Part shown: one piece after another, positions 9,713 to 18,941 of the stretch
Layout of the letters: every line of letters starts with the position of its first letter
Position numbering within the stretch: position 1 is the first letter of the stretch
Translations under genes and position numbers: made by a program
The notes under the pieces: model-generated
What the model saw: only the letters and a program-made list of their open reading frames with translations
Told to the model about the DNA's origin: nothing
Database searches by the model: none
NCBI GenBank assembly: GCA_964557575.1
Contig: CAZLBC010000004.1
Span: 1-64,000, forward strand
DNA: 64,000 nucleotides
From: CAZLBC01 sp964557575
GTDB taxonomy: Bacteria; Planctomycetota; Phycisphaerae; SM23-33
Reading direction: 5' to 3'

Positions 9713-9881
9713 CTAGAGCTGGTTTCATAACTTCAATTTGGACTACAAGCGGCTCTTTTGCCGTCTGGCGGCGTCACGAAAACTCGACATATTTCCTTAA
9801 TATGTCGTCGTTTCCGTTCCTTGCCAGATCGACAAAATACCTCGCTTTCGCTACCAAAGCAAGTTATGAAACCAGCTCTAG
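9713..9881. mobile_element. 169-bp palindromic MITE-like element
   Basis: The ends are exact inverted copies over 21 bp: the left end reads CTAGAGCTGGTTTCATAAC and the right end is its reverse complement. CTAG is the outermost four bases at both ends and could be a target duplication, as some IS5-type elements make. The two arms stay alignable all the way in to a perfect 9-bp stem (9785-9793 with 9799-9807) around a 5-base loop, so the whole element is one imperfect palindrome of about 80 bp per arm. It encodes nothing. The left end abuts the TAA stop of the upstream lipoprotein gene. Confidence 0.8.
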
Positions 9882-9920
9882 GGGTTGACTGAGCCCGGGC
9901 GGGCGGTATCACGCAGCCGT

Positions 9921-10526
9921 TCAATCGTATTTATCAAGCAGATCCTCGATTGCCTGCCGTTCATGTTCCATTTCCCGCAGGTGTTTCTGATATTCACCGA
10001 CCGTCTGCTCGGATGCCGAGTTGAGAAAATCCTCGTCCTGGAGCATCGCCTGAAGGGAATCAATCTGGTCGGTCAACATGTCGAGGCGTTGGCGCAGTAT
10101 GGCCAGTCGTTCCTCTCTCGTTGCGGGTTCCCCCGCGTTGACGGACTCGAAAACGCGCTCTGAAACAAAGAGGGGTGTTTCCAGTCCGACCCCCAGGGCG
10201 ATAGCATCCGAGGGGCGGGAATCGACGGTAACAACCCCGTCGGACGTCCTGATGTGGAGACGGGCGTAGAAGGTGTGTTCCCGCAGGTCGTTTATGACTA
10301 TCCGTTCGAGGCTGCCGCCCAGCGCATCGATTATATTCGCCAGAAGGTCATGAGTCATCGGTCGGGGGGTGGGAATGCCCTTCAGGCGGCGGTCTATCGC
10401 GAGGGCCTCGGAAATGCCGATGACGATGGGAAATGTACGATCGCCACCGGTCTCCTTGAGAAAGACCAGTTGCTGTTCGCCGTGTTCGGTTATCAGGATT
10501 TTGCTCAGTTCAACCGGTATGTCCAT
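9921..10526 (-). CDS. bifunctional nuclease family protein (DUF151)
   Basis: 201 residues. The DUF151/BFN domain fills about residues 5-135 (LVFLKETGGDRTFPIVIGISEA, then DSRPSDAIALGVG, a hallmark of the family); a basic, coiled-coil-prone C-terminal extension follows (residues 145-200). Plant members have RNase and DNase activity; bacterial members are mostly uncharacterised. I chose ATG 10526 because AGG lies eight bases upstream and longer forms would run into valS, whose stop is 22 bp upstream. Probably co-transcribed with valS. Confidence 0.85.
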   Translation of the reverse strand: MDIPVELSKILITEHGEQQLVFLKETGGDRTFPIVIGISEALAIDRRLKGIPTPRPMTHDLLANIIDALGGSLERIVINDLREHTFYARLHIRTSDGVVTVDSRPSDAIALGVGLETPLFVSERVFESVNAGEPATREERLAILRQRLDMLTDQIDSLQAMLQDEDFLNSASEQTVGEYQKHLREMEHERQAIEDLLDKYD

Positions 10527-10548
10527 GGGGTACCTGCCGTGTGGATAA

Positions 10549-13482
10549 TCATGGCCGAAGAAGATCCGACAGCGCTTCTTCGGCTGCTTGTAACTCCTGT
10601 TCCATTTGCTGCAGTCGCCGGCGTTCCCTGTCAACGACGTCCGCGGGGGCCTTATTGATGAAATTATCGTTATCCAGTTTTGACCGCGCGGCCCGGATGC
10701 CCCGTGTCAGCTTATCGATTTCCTTTTCGAGCCGTTCTTTTTCAGCCGCCGTGTCGATTATATCGAGGAGGTAGATCCTGTTCGGCCCTATCGGTATGAC
10801 GGCCGCGTCCGACGGCCTGATCACACGTTTATAACTGATTTCCATCTCCTCAAGCCCCGCCATGGTTTCCAGCAATCGGGTGTTGGAGGCTATAGAGCGG
10901 CTTTCAGGATGATGTTGATCTAATTCCGTGATGGCATGAATCTGTTTGCCGGGGGGAATGTTGTTGTACTTTCGGGCGTTGCGGATTTCCTTGACCGCGT
11001 CGGCGATGACGCCGAATGCGGCTTCGGCATCGGCGTCGACGGCATTCCCGTCGAATGTCGGCCACGCGGCCCTGATCAGGTGCGGTTCCTCTTCGGGTGA
11101 CCGGTCCGGCACGGCAGTGTTGAGATGGCGCCACAGTTCCTCGGTCACAAAGGGCATGATCGGGTGCATCAGCCGGAGCAGGGCATCGAGGCAGGTCAGG
11201 AGAACCGCCCGCGGTCGGTCGTCGCCGGCCTGTATGCGGATCTTCGCGATCTCCAGGTACCAATCGCAGAAATCATCCCACATGAAATGATACAGGGTAT
11301 CCGCGTACTCCTTGAAGCGATAGTGTTCGATATCACCGGTCGTCTCTTGTATCGTGCGATTCAATCTGCTCAGAATCCACCGGTCCGCCAGGTGCGGCTC
11401 GCCGTTGTCGCCGACAGACGACTCGGCCGGTTCTTTCGTGTTGCTGATAATGAACCGGACGGCGTTCCAGAGCTTGTTGCACAGGTTCCTGCCGCTGTCG
11501 AACTTCGGCGATGAATTGACCTCCCGCCCGTCGGGCAGCGTCATCGACTCGATCGGCATGCGAACGTCCTGGGTTTGCGTGGTCATGCTTACCAGCGTAA
11601 ACCGCATGGCATCAGCCCCGTGGCTTTTGATGATATCCAGCGGGTTGACGCCGTTGCCAAGGCTTTTGGACATTTTTCTGCCCTGGCCGTCCTGTATCAT
11701 GGCATGAATAAAGACTTCGCTGAAGGGGATATCTCCCGCGCAGTATTGTCCCATCATGACCATCCTGCTGACCCACAGGGTTATTATTTCCCGGGCGGTG
11801 CTGAGGACATTGCCGGGATAGAATGTGTCGAGTTCAGGCGTATTTTCCGGCCAGCCGAGTGTGCTGAAGGGCCACAGGGCGGACGAAAACCAGGTGTCGA
11901 GAACGTCTTCGTCTCTCTGCCATCCGCTCTTTTCAATATTCGTTACCACCTCCTGCATTTCGGGATCGATGCAGAGATAGGTCACGGGGCCGTCGTCGGT
12001 CTCATCGGTTCTGCCGACGGCGGATTCGGGTATGTCGGCGCGATGATCGCCCGCCTTGTTCCAGACGGGAATGCGATGCCCCCACCATAACTGCCGACTG
12101 ATAGGCCAGTCTCTCAGTTCCTGGAGCCAGGTTCGGTAGGTATCACCGTAACGATCGGGGATGAATCTGAGCCGGCCGCCGAGGAGGGGCGCAAGGGCGA
12201 GGCCGGCCAGAGAATTACGGGGGATATCCGTTCCCTCGATCAATCCCTCACCGAATCGTTTTGCGAGCCTCGCTACGGGTTTCTTGACGGCAATATACCA
12301 CTGGTCGGTCAAGTACGGCTCTATCGGCACATGACTTCTGTAGCTGTGTCCGACCGAATGGGTATAGTCCCGTATTTCAGCAAGGAGGCCCCGCTCCTCG
12401 AACCATGCGACAACCGCTTTTCGCGCTGCGAAGCGGTCGAGGCCCACGAGATCGTCAACGGCCGGCCCGACCGCCTCTTCAGCGTCGCGCCAGCCGAAGT
12501 CGAGCGAGATCGTCGCATCGGGCGCCATGACGTTTATCATCGGGAGTCCGTGATCTTCGCCGAGACGGTAGTCGTCGGGATCGTGTGCCGGGGTGACTTT
12601 CAGAAAGCCCGTGGAGTATCGCGCCTTTTCGTCTTCGGCGTCGGGCTCGGGCAGAACGACATGCTCGTCGGCAATGATGGGAACAATACGATCGACAATA
12701 GGCAGGCGCACCTTTTTGCCGACCAGTATGCCGGCACGGGCATCGGAAGGATTCATCGCAACGGCGGTATCCCCCAGCATGGTCTCCGGGCGCGTGGTTC
12801 CCACCGTGATGCTGTCTATTGTTTCTCCGGCGAGCACCACCGGTTCAACAAGCGGATACCTGAGATACCAGAAATGGCCGTGTATGTCCCGATGTTCAAC
12901 CTCGTCGTCGGCGAGAACCGTCCGGGTTGCCGGATCCCAGTTTACCAGCCGCTTTCCCCGGTAAATGAGTTCATCTTCGAACAGCAGGTAAAACGTCATG
13001 TGGACGGCCTTCGCGCATACCCGGTCCATGGTGAAGCGGGTTCGGTCCCAGTCGCAACTGCACCCCATTTTCCGCAACTGCTCAATTATTGTCGCCTCGT
13101 ACTCGTCTTTCCAGGCCTGGATTCTGCGGACAAATTCGCCTCGCTCGAAGTCTGTTCTTTTGCGGCCCTCTTCGGTGAGGATTCTTTTCTCAACGACCGT
13201 CTGGGTTGCGATACCGGCGTGGTCTGTTCCCGGCATCCAGAGTGTTTCATCCCGGCACATGCGATGAAATCGTATCAGGACATCCTGCAGCGTGTTGTTG
13301 AGCGCGTGGCCGAGATGGAGGGCGGACGTGACATTCGGCGGCGGGATGACCATGCAGAACGTATCGCGGTCGCTGTGCGGATCGGCGGAAAACGCTCGTG
13401 CCGCAATCCATGTCTCGTAAATGGTGTTCTCAACGGTTCCCGGATTGTACCGCTTGGGGATTTCTTCCATTGGCCCTGCCAT
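10549..13482 (-). CDS. valS: valyl-tRNA synthetase
   Basis: 977 residues, slightly longer than typical. Class Ia synthetase charging tRNA-Val, with an editing domain that removes mischarged threonine. Signature 1 is HLGH near residue 56 (PPPNVTSALHLGHALNN) and signature 2 is KMSKS near 603. The CP1 editing insertion (about 200-420), the anticodon-binding domain and the C-terminal coiled-coil arm (AEKERLEKEIDKL onwards) are present. It is flanked by cimA upstream (36 bp) and the DUF151 gene downstream, all on one strand, so isoleucine/valine supply and use may be transcribed together. Confidence 0.97.
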   Translation of the reverse strand: MAGPMEEIPKRYNPGTVENTIYETWIAARAFSADPHSDRDTFCMVIPPPNVTSALHLGHALNNTLQDVLIRFHRMCRDETLWMPGTDHAGIATQTVVEKRILTEEGRKRTDFERGEFVRRIQAWKDEYEATIIEQLRKMGCSCDWDRTRFTMDRVCAKAVHMTFYLLFEDELIYRGKRLVNWDPATRTVLADDEVEHRDIHGHFWYLRYPLVEPVVLAGETIDSITVGTTRPETMLGDTAVAMNPSDARAGILVGKKVRLPIVDRIVPIIADEHVVLPEPDAEDEKARYSTGFLKVTPAHDPDDYRLGEDHGLPMINVMAPDATISLDFGWRDAEEAVGPAVDDLVGLDRFAARKAVVAWFEERGLLAEIRDYTHSVGHSYRSHVPIEPYLTDQWYIAVKKPVARLAKRFGEGLIEGTDIPRNSLAGLALAPLLGGRLRFIPDRYGDTYRTWLQELRDWPISRQLWWGHRIPVWNKAGDHRADIPESAVGRTDETDDGPVTYLCIDPEMQEVVTNIEKSGWQRDEDVLDTWFSSALWPFSTLGWPENTPELDTFYPGNVLSTAREIITLWVSRMVMMGQYCAGDIPFSEVFIHAMIQDGQGRKMSKSLGNGVNPLDIIKSHGADAMRFTLVSMTTQTQDVRMPIESMTLPDGREVNSSPKFDSGRNLCNKLWNAVRFIISNTKEPAESSVGDNGEPHLADRWILSRLNRTIQETTGDIEHYRFKEYADTLYHFMWDDFCDWYLEIAKIRIQAGDDRPRAVLLTCLDALLRLMHPIMPFVTEELWRHLNTAVPDRSPEEEPHLIRAAWPTFDGNAVDADAEAAFGVIADAVKEIRNARKYNNIPPGKQIHAITELDQHHPESRSIASNTRLLETMAGLEEMEISYKRVIRPSDAAVIPIGPNRIYLLDIIDTAAEKERLEKEIDKLTRGIRAARSKLDNDNFINKAPADVVDRERRRLQQMEQELQAAEEALSDLLRP

Positions 13483-13518
13483 ATTCAGGATGTGTCGTGC
13501 GTGCGTGCGGGCGGGGGA

Positions 13519-15120
13519 TTACGTTTCCCGGCTCTCCAGCAGCTTGTATTCGATAGCATCCACCAGTGCCTGCCACGAGGCATTGATGATATTTTCGTCG
13601 ACACCGACCGAGCCGAAAACACTCTTGTCTGCATCTTCCCATTCGATTACGACCCGTACCTTTGCCGCCGTGCCCGCGGCCGTGTTTACCACCCTGACAC
13701 GGTAATCAACCAGGTGAAACGTGTCGACGGCCGGGTAGGTCGGTCGCAGGGCGGACTTGAGAGCCTGGGTCAGCGAATCGACCGGCCCGTCGCCTTCCGT
13801 TACCGTGTGTACGGGTTCGCCGTCCAGAACTATCTTCACCGTCGCTTCGGTCTGGGCGCCTTCGCCGTCCTTCTTCGTGATAATACAGCGGTAGTGGTCG
13901 AGTTCCCACAGCGGGTGATACCAGTCGCCGCCGAGCACCTTTCTTATCAGTACGTCCATCGATGCCTTGGCTGCTTCGAATTCGTAGCCCTGGTTTTCAA
14001 GCGCCATAAGTTCCTGGAGCACTTTTCGCTGCGATTCCTTGTCATCGGAGATTCCGAACTTCGCCGGAAGGGTGGCGGCGATGTTGCTGACGCCGGACAG
14101 TTCGCTGACCAGTATCCTCCGCTGGTTACCGACATCCTCCGGTGTGATATGTTCGTACGTCCGGGTATTTTTCTGTACGGCGTGCACGTGCATGCCGCCC
14201 TTGTGAGAAAAGGCGCCGGGGCCGACGAAGGGCTGGTTGCCGACGATGTTCAAATTTGCAATTTCGTAGACAAGCCTGCTGATCCACGTCAATTTCTCCA
14301 GGGAATCGGGCAGAAGCATATCAAAGCCGTATTTCAGCCCCAGGTTGCCGATCACGGATACCAGGTCAGTGTTTCCGGTGCGTTCGCCGATTCCGTTTAT
14401 GGTGCCCTGTACGTGCGAAACGCCGTTCAGGACCGCGACTATCGAGTTCGGTACCGAAAGATCGGAATCGTTGTGACAGTGTATACCGAGCTTGGTCCCC
14501 TCGAGCTCTTCGTGGGTTGCGGCGGTGATATCCGCAATTTCCTGCATCGTGCTTCCCCCGTTGGTGTCACACAGGCAGAGACAGTCCGCGCCGGCTTCGG
14601 CGGCGGCCTTGAGCGTATCGATCGCGTACGCGGGCGATGCCTTGTAACCGTCGAAAAAGTGCTCGGCGTCGAAGATTGTCTCCCTGCCCGCGCGTTTCAT
14701 GATCGCGACGGAATCAGCTATCAGTTCGAGATTTTCTTCTCCGCTGACACGTAACACGTCTTTGACGTGAAGATTCCAGCTCTTGCCGACGATGGTGATG
14801 ACCGGTGCTTCACTTTCCAGCAATGCCTGCATTCCCGTATCGTTTTCAACTGAAACACCCTTTCGGCGCGTCATGCCGAATGCCGCAATCTTCGCGTTGT
14901 TGAAATTGCGATTGTTGATCTCGCGGAAGAATTCGGCGTCTTTCGGATTGCTGAGGGGGTATCCTCCCTCGATGTAATCAACGCCGAACGCATCGAGTGC
15001 CGTCGCTATTTCGAGCTTGTCATGAAGGGAAAGGCTGACCCCGAGGGCCTGCGTTCCATCACGCAGCGTTGTGTCATAAATCTCTATGCGTCGTGTGTCT
15101 GTATTGTTATTCATATTCAT
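13519..15120 (-). CDS. cimA: (R)-citramalate synthase
   Basis: About 533 residues, the usual length. Condenses pyruvate with acetyl-CoA to citramalate, the first step of the threonine-independent route to isoleucine. N-terminal HMGL-like TIM barrel with YDTTLRDGTQ and metal ligands in GIHCHNDSD, then the LeuA allosteric dimerisation domain (from about 400), which in this family mediates feedback control. The citramalate rather than isopropylmalate subgroup is inferred from DGTQALGVSLS and DYIEGGYPLSNPKD. The start is ATG 15120 or 15114: GGGA lies seven bases before the second. Longer frames would overlap the upstream oxidoreductase gene and have no signal. Confidence 0.92.
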   Translation of the reverse strand: MNMNNNTDTRRIEIYDTTLRDGTQALGVSLSLHDKLEIATALDAFGVDYIEGGYPLSNPKDAEFFREINNRNFNNAKIAAFGMTRRKGVSVENDTGMQALLESEAPVITIVGKSWNLHVKDVLRVSGEENLELIADSVAIMKRAGRETIFDAEHFFDGYKASPAYAIDTLKAAAEAGADCLCLCDTNGGSTMQEIADITAATHEELEGTKLGIHCHNDSDLSVPNSIVAVLNGVSHVQGTINGIGERTGNTDLVSVIGNLGLKYGFDMLLPDSLEKLTWISRLVYEIANLNIVGNQPFVGPGAFSHKGGMHVHAVQKNTRTYEHITPEDVGNQRRILVSELSGVSNIAATLPAKFGISDDKESQRKVLQELMALENQGYEFEAAKASMDVLIRKVLGGDWYHPLWELDHYRCIITKKDGEGAQTEATVKIVLDGEPVHTVTEGDGPVDSLTQALKSALRPTYPAVDTFHLVDYRVRVVNTAAGTAAKVRVVIEWEDADKSVFGSVGVDENIINASWQALVDAIEYKLLESRET

Positions 15121-15257
15121 ATCCCGGCTGCTTTTGGTCGACGAAAAGACGGCCGCCGGTTCTGGACGGGTCTCGACGCGATATTCGCGCGATAAACACT
15201 GTTGTAAAGCAGTCTTTCTCTCTGCTACCCGGTCGGCAGTAGCCGGCATAAAACGGG

Positions 15258-18200
15258 TTACCGGCTGTAGTCCAATTCCGCAAGCTGCTGGTACAAGCGC
15301 CAGCGGCTTGCCGTGTCCGCGGTTCCCTTTTCGAGGAGATCTGCGGCTTGTTCGGGCTTCGAATTGGCCAGCATTTTCCATCGCGTTTCCGAGTAGGCAT
15401 AGTCCTCGAAGGAAATGGTAGGCTCTTTTGAATCAAGCTGCAGGGGATTCTTGCCTTCTTCCGCGAGGCGGGGATCGTAGCGGTACAGCGGCCATGCGCC
15501 GCATTCGACCGCGGCCTTCTGGTGATCCGCGCCTTCGGTCATGTTTAAACCGTGGGCTATGCAGTGCGAGTAGCAGATCACGAGAGAACACCCGGGATAC
15601 TCGTCTGCTTCGACGAACGCCTTGACGGCCTGATTGTCGTTCGCGCCCAGGGCGATTTGAGCGACGTAGATAGTGCCGTACGTCATCGCGATCATGCCGA
15701 GATCCTTTTTGGGGGCCGGCTTTCCCGCCGCGGCAAATTTCGCCACGGCACCGCGCGGCGTCGCCTTGGAGCACTGTCCCCCCGTGTTCGAATATACTTG
15801 GGAATCAAGAACAATGGCGTTCATGTCGCGGGTGCTGGCCAGAACGTGATCCAGGCCGCCGTAGCCGATGTCGTATGCCCAGCCGTCTCCTCCCATGGCC
15901 CACACACTTTTGTGGACCAGGGAATCGATGACACTCAGCAGGTGCACCGCCTTTTCGTCATCATTGCCATCCAGCTTATTCCGTGCCTCTGCTATGCGCT
16001 GTCTCTGATCGTTTATCTCCGTCTCCTGTCGTTTATCGGCGTTTTCTATGAGGGCTTCCGCCAGTTCTGCGCCGATCGTATCGCTGCAGGCGGATACGAG
16101 TTCTTTTGCATATTCCATCCGCTTGTCCAGCGTCAGACGGAACCCGAAGCTGAATTCGCCGCAATCCTCGAAGAGGGAGTTGTTCCACGCGGGACCGCGG
16201 CCGTCAAGGTTGACGCAGTACGGCGTGGTCGGTAAATTGCCGCCGTAAATGGATGAACAGCCGGTTGCGTTTCCGATAACGAGGCGATCGCCGAACAACT
16301 GCGTAAGCAGCTTGACGTACGGCGTTTCGCCGCATCCGGGACAGGCCCCGGAATACTCGAACAGCGGCCTGCACAACTGCGAGCCCTTGACGGTGTTTAA
16401 CTTCAATTCCGACCGGTGGTAATCGGGAATAGAAAGGAAAAAATCGTAATTTTCCCGCTCCTGGTCGCGAACCGGCAACTGGGAAATCATGCGGAGTGCG
16501 CGGCCGTCGTCGTCGCCGGCTTTCCTGTTGACCGGGCAGAAGAAATCGCAGGTGCCGCAGCCGGTGCAGTCCTCGACAGCCACCTGGACGGTTGCCTTCT
16601 TGTCGGCGAAGGCCTTCGTCTTCGCGTCGGCCGACTTAAATCTTTCGGGTGCCCCGTCGAGGCAGGAGGGATCGTATATTTTCATCCGTATGGCGGCGTG
16701 GGGACAGACGATGGAACACTTGCCGCACTGTATGCAGTTGTCGGGTATCCATTCCGGGACTTCGATAGCCACGTTGCGCTTTTCCCACTGGGTTGTTCCC
16801 GGCGGCCAGGTGCCGTCGGCGGGCATCTTGCTTACCGGCAGGTCGTCGCCTTTGCGCGCCATGATCGTGGCGGTTACGTCCTTCACAAATGCCGGGGCTT
16901 CTGCGGGCACCACCGGGGGCTTCTCCCTTTCGGAGGTGACTTCGCCGGGCACCTCGACCGCGACCATGTTTTCGATGGCCGAATCGACCGCGGCGAAGTT
17001 CTTTTCGACGATTTCCTTGCCCTTATTGCCGTACGTTTTCTCAATCGCCTCCTTTATCTTGGCGATTGCCTCATCGGGCGGCAGGATGCCGGACAAGTAA
17101 AAGAAGCAGGTCTGCATAATCGTGTTTATCCTGCTTCCCATGCCGGTATCTTTCGCTACCTCGTATGCGTTGATGGCATAGAACGTGATATTCTTGTCTA
17201 TAATCGCCTGCTGGGTGTCTTTGGGGATATGATTCCATACAGTGCCGGGGTCCATCGGGCAATTCAGAAGAAAAGTCGCGCCGTCGACGGCCGATGCCAG
17301 GACATCAAATTGCTCGAGGAAGATGAACTGGTGACAACCGATAAAGTTGGCGGAGTTGACCAGGTAGGTAGAGCGAATCGGCTGCGGGCCGAACCGCAGG
17401 TGACTGACGGTCACGGCACCCGCCTTCTTGGAATCGTACTGGAAATATCCCTGCGCGTAATTCTCGGTTTCCTCGCCGATAATCTTGATTGAGTTTTTGT
17501 TCGCCCCGACGGTGCCGTCGCTTCCAAGGCCGTAAAAGAGACACCGTACCACGTCGTCGCCCTCGGTGATGAACGACGGGTCCCAGTCCAGATTGGTGTT
17601 GGTCACGTCGTCGACGATGCCGACGGTGAACTTGTTGTCGGGCGCGTCCTTGTCGAGGTTGTCGAAAACCCCCTTGATCATTGCCGGGGTGAATTCCTTG
17701 CTCGACAGGCCGTACCGACCGCCCACCACCGTTATATCACTGTGGGATTCATACAGGGCATCCACGACGTCGAGGTAGAGGGGCTCGCCCGGGCTGCCGG
17801 GTTCCTTCTGCCGGTCAAGAGTGGCGATCTTCCTGCAGCTTTCGGGAATCGCATCCATCAGGTGCTCGTTGCTGAACGGGCGGTAGAGGTGGACCTTGAT
17901 CAGTCCCACCTTTTCGCCTTTTTCACACAGGAACTCGATTGCTTCGTGGGCGGTCTCCGCACCCGAACCCATCAGGATGATAATCTTTTCCGCGTCGGGA
18001 GCACCGACATAGTCGAAGAGGCGGTACTGCCTGCCGACGACGGAGGCGAAACGGTCCATGGTCTGCTGTACTATGCCGGGTGCCGCGATATAGTAGGGGT
18101 TTACCGATTCACGGCCCTGAAAGTAGACATCCGGGTTCTGGCTGGTTCCCCTGATGACCGGCGCGTCGGGTGTCATGCCCCTGGCCCGATGCTCAAGTAC

Positions 18201-18797
18201 CTTTGCGTCATCGATGACCGCCTTCATGTCTTCGGGCGTCAACTCTTCGACCTTGGCTATTTCGTGGCTGGTCCTGAATCCGTCGAAAAAGTGAATAAAC
18301 GGCAGGCGGGTATCCAGCGACGCCGCGGACCCTATCAGCGCCATGTCCATGGCTTCCTGGACACTGCCGGAAGCCAGCAGGGCCACGCCGGTCTGCCGTG
18401 CCGCCATCACGTCGGAGTGGTCGCCGAAGATAGAGAGGGCCTGGCAGGCAAGAGACCGGGCGGAAACATGAAAACACGTGCTCGTCAACTCTCCGGCCAG
18501 TTTATACAGTGTCGGAACCATTAACAGCAGCCCCTGGCTCGCGGTAAATGTTGTTGTCAGTGAGCCGGTCTGCAGCGCGCCGTGGCAGGCCGCAGCGGCG
18601 CCACCCTCGGCCTGCATTTCTATGACTTGCGGAACCGTACCCCAGATATTCTTCTGGCCGTCGGCGCTCATCGCGTCGGCGTGTTCGCCCATGGGGCTGG
18701 ACGGTGTTATGGGGTAAATGGCTATAACCTCGTTTACCTTGTGAGCGACATGCGCTACCGCCATATTGCCGTCCATCATTCTCATCGTGCGGTCCAT
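15258..18797 (-). CDS. nifJ: pyruvate:ferredoxin (flavodoxin) oxidoreductase, one-chain type
   Basis: 1179 residues, all PFOR domains fused in one chain. Interconverts pyruvate plus CoA with acetyl-CoA plus CO2, passing electrons to ferredoxin. Order seen: domain I, the gamma region, two 4Fe-4S motifs (CIQCGKCSIVCPH near 688 and CTGCGTCDFFCPV near 741), the proximal-cluster Cys motif CPGCGET near 818, and the thiamine diphosphate motif GDGWAYDIGYGG near 969. A good ribosome site (AGAAAGG) precedes the ATG. Indicates anaerobic central metabolism. The rnfC-rnfD pair lies just upstream on the same strand and cimA, a pyruvate and acetyl-CoA user, just downstream. Confidence 0.96.
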   Translation of the reverse strand: MDRTMRMMDGNMAVAHVAHKVNEVIAIYPITPSSPMGEHADAMSADGQKNIWGTVPQVIEMQAEGGAAAACHGALQTGSLTTTFTASQGLLLMVPTLYKLAGELTSTCFHVSARSLACQALSIFGDHSDVMAARQTGVALLASGSVQEAMDMALIGSAASLDTRLPFIHFFDGFRTSHEIAKVEELTPEDMKAVIDDAKVLEHRARGMTPDAPVIRGTSQNPDVYFQGRESVNPYYIAAPGIVQQTMDRFASVVGRQYRLFDYVGAPDAEKIIILMGSGAETAHEAIEFLCEKGEKVGLIKVHLYRPFSNEHLMDAIPESCRKIATLDRQKEPGSPGEPLYLDVVDALYESHSDITVVGGRYGLSSKEFTPAMIKGVFDNLDKDAPDNKFTVGIVDDVTNTNLDWDPSFITEGDDVVRCLFYGLGSDGTVGANKNSIKIIGEETENYAQGYFQYDSKKAGAVTVSHLRFGPQPIRSTYLVNSANFIGCHQFIFLEQFDVLASAVDGATFLLNCPMDPGTVWNHIPKDTQQAIIDKNITFYAINAYEVAKDTGMGSRINTIMQTCFFYLSGILPPDEAIAKIKEAIEKTYGNKGKEIVEKNFAAVDSAIENMVAVEVPGEVTSEREKPPVVPAEAPAFVKDVTATIMARKGDDLPVSKMPADGTWPPGTTQWEKRNVAIEVPEWIPDNCIQCGKCSIVCPHAAIRMKIYDPSCLDGAPERFKSADAKTKAFADKKATVQVAVEDCTGCGTCDFFCPVNRKAGDDDGRALRMISQLPVRDQERENYDFFLSIPDYHRSELKLNTVKGSQLCRPLFEYSGACPGCGETPYVKLLTQLFGDRLVIGNATGCSSIYGGNLPTTPYCVNLDGRGPAWNNSLFEDCGEFSFGFRLTLDKRMEYAKELVSACSDTIGAELAEALIENADKRQETEINDQRQRIAEARNKLDGNDDEKAVHLLSVIDSLVHKSVWAMGGDGWAYDIGYGGLDHVLASTRDMNAIVLDSQVYSNTGGQCSKATPRGAVAKFAAAGKPAPKKDLGMIAMTYGTIYVAQIALGANDNQAVKAFVEADEYPGCSLVICYSHCIAHGLNMTEGADHQKAAVECGAWPLYRYDPRLAEEGKNPLQLDSKEPTISFEDYAYSETRWKMLANSKPEQAADLLEKGTADTASRWRLYQQLAELDYSR

Positions 18798-18941
18798 GAT
18801 ATTCCTTTCTCTGTATTACGAATCGTTCAAGCTGAGCCTTGGATTCCTCCAAGTAGTTTTAGGAAGGCAATTGTCCAGATTTTCAGCGCATATGCAATAT
18901 TTTTCCTGCAGCCGGCAGTCCTGTTTCGGGGCGGTAAAATG

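Noticed and set aside
12331..14754. 807-residue frame on the plus strand opposite valS and cimA
   Set aside because: Antisense of two conserved genes with clear catalytic motifs; no family resemblance and a composition typical of a GC-rich shadow frame.
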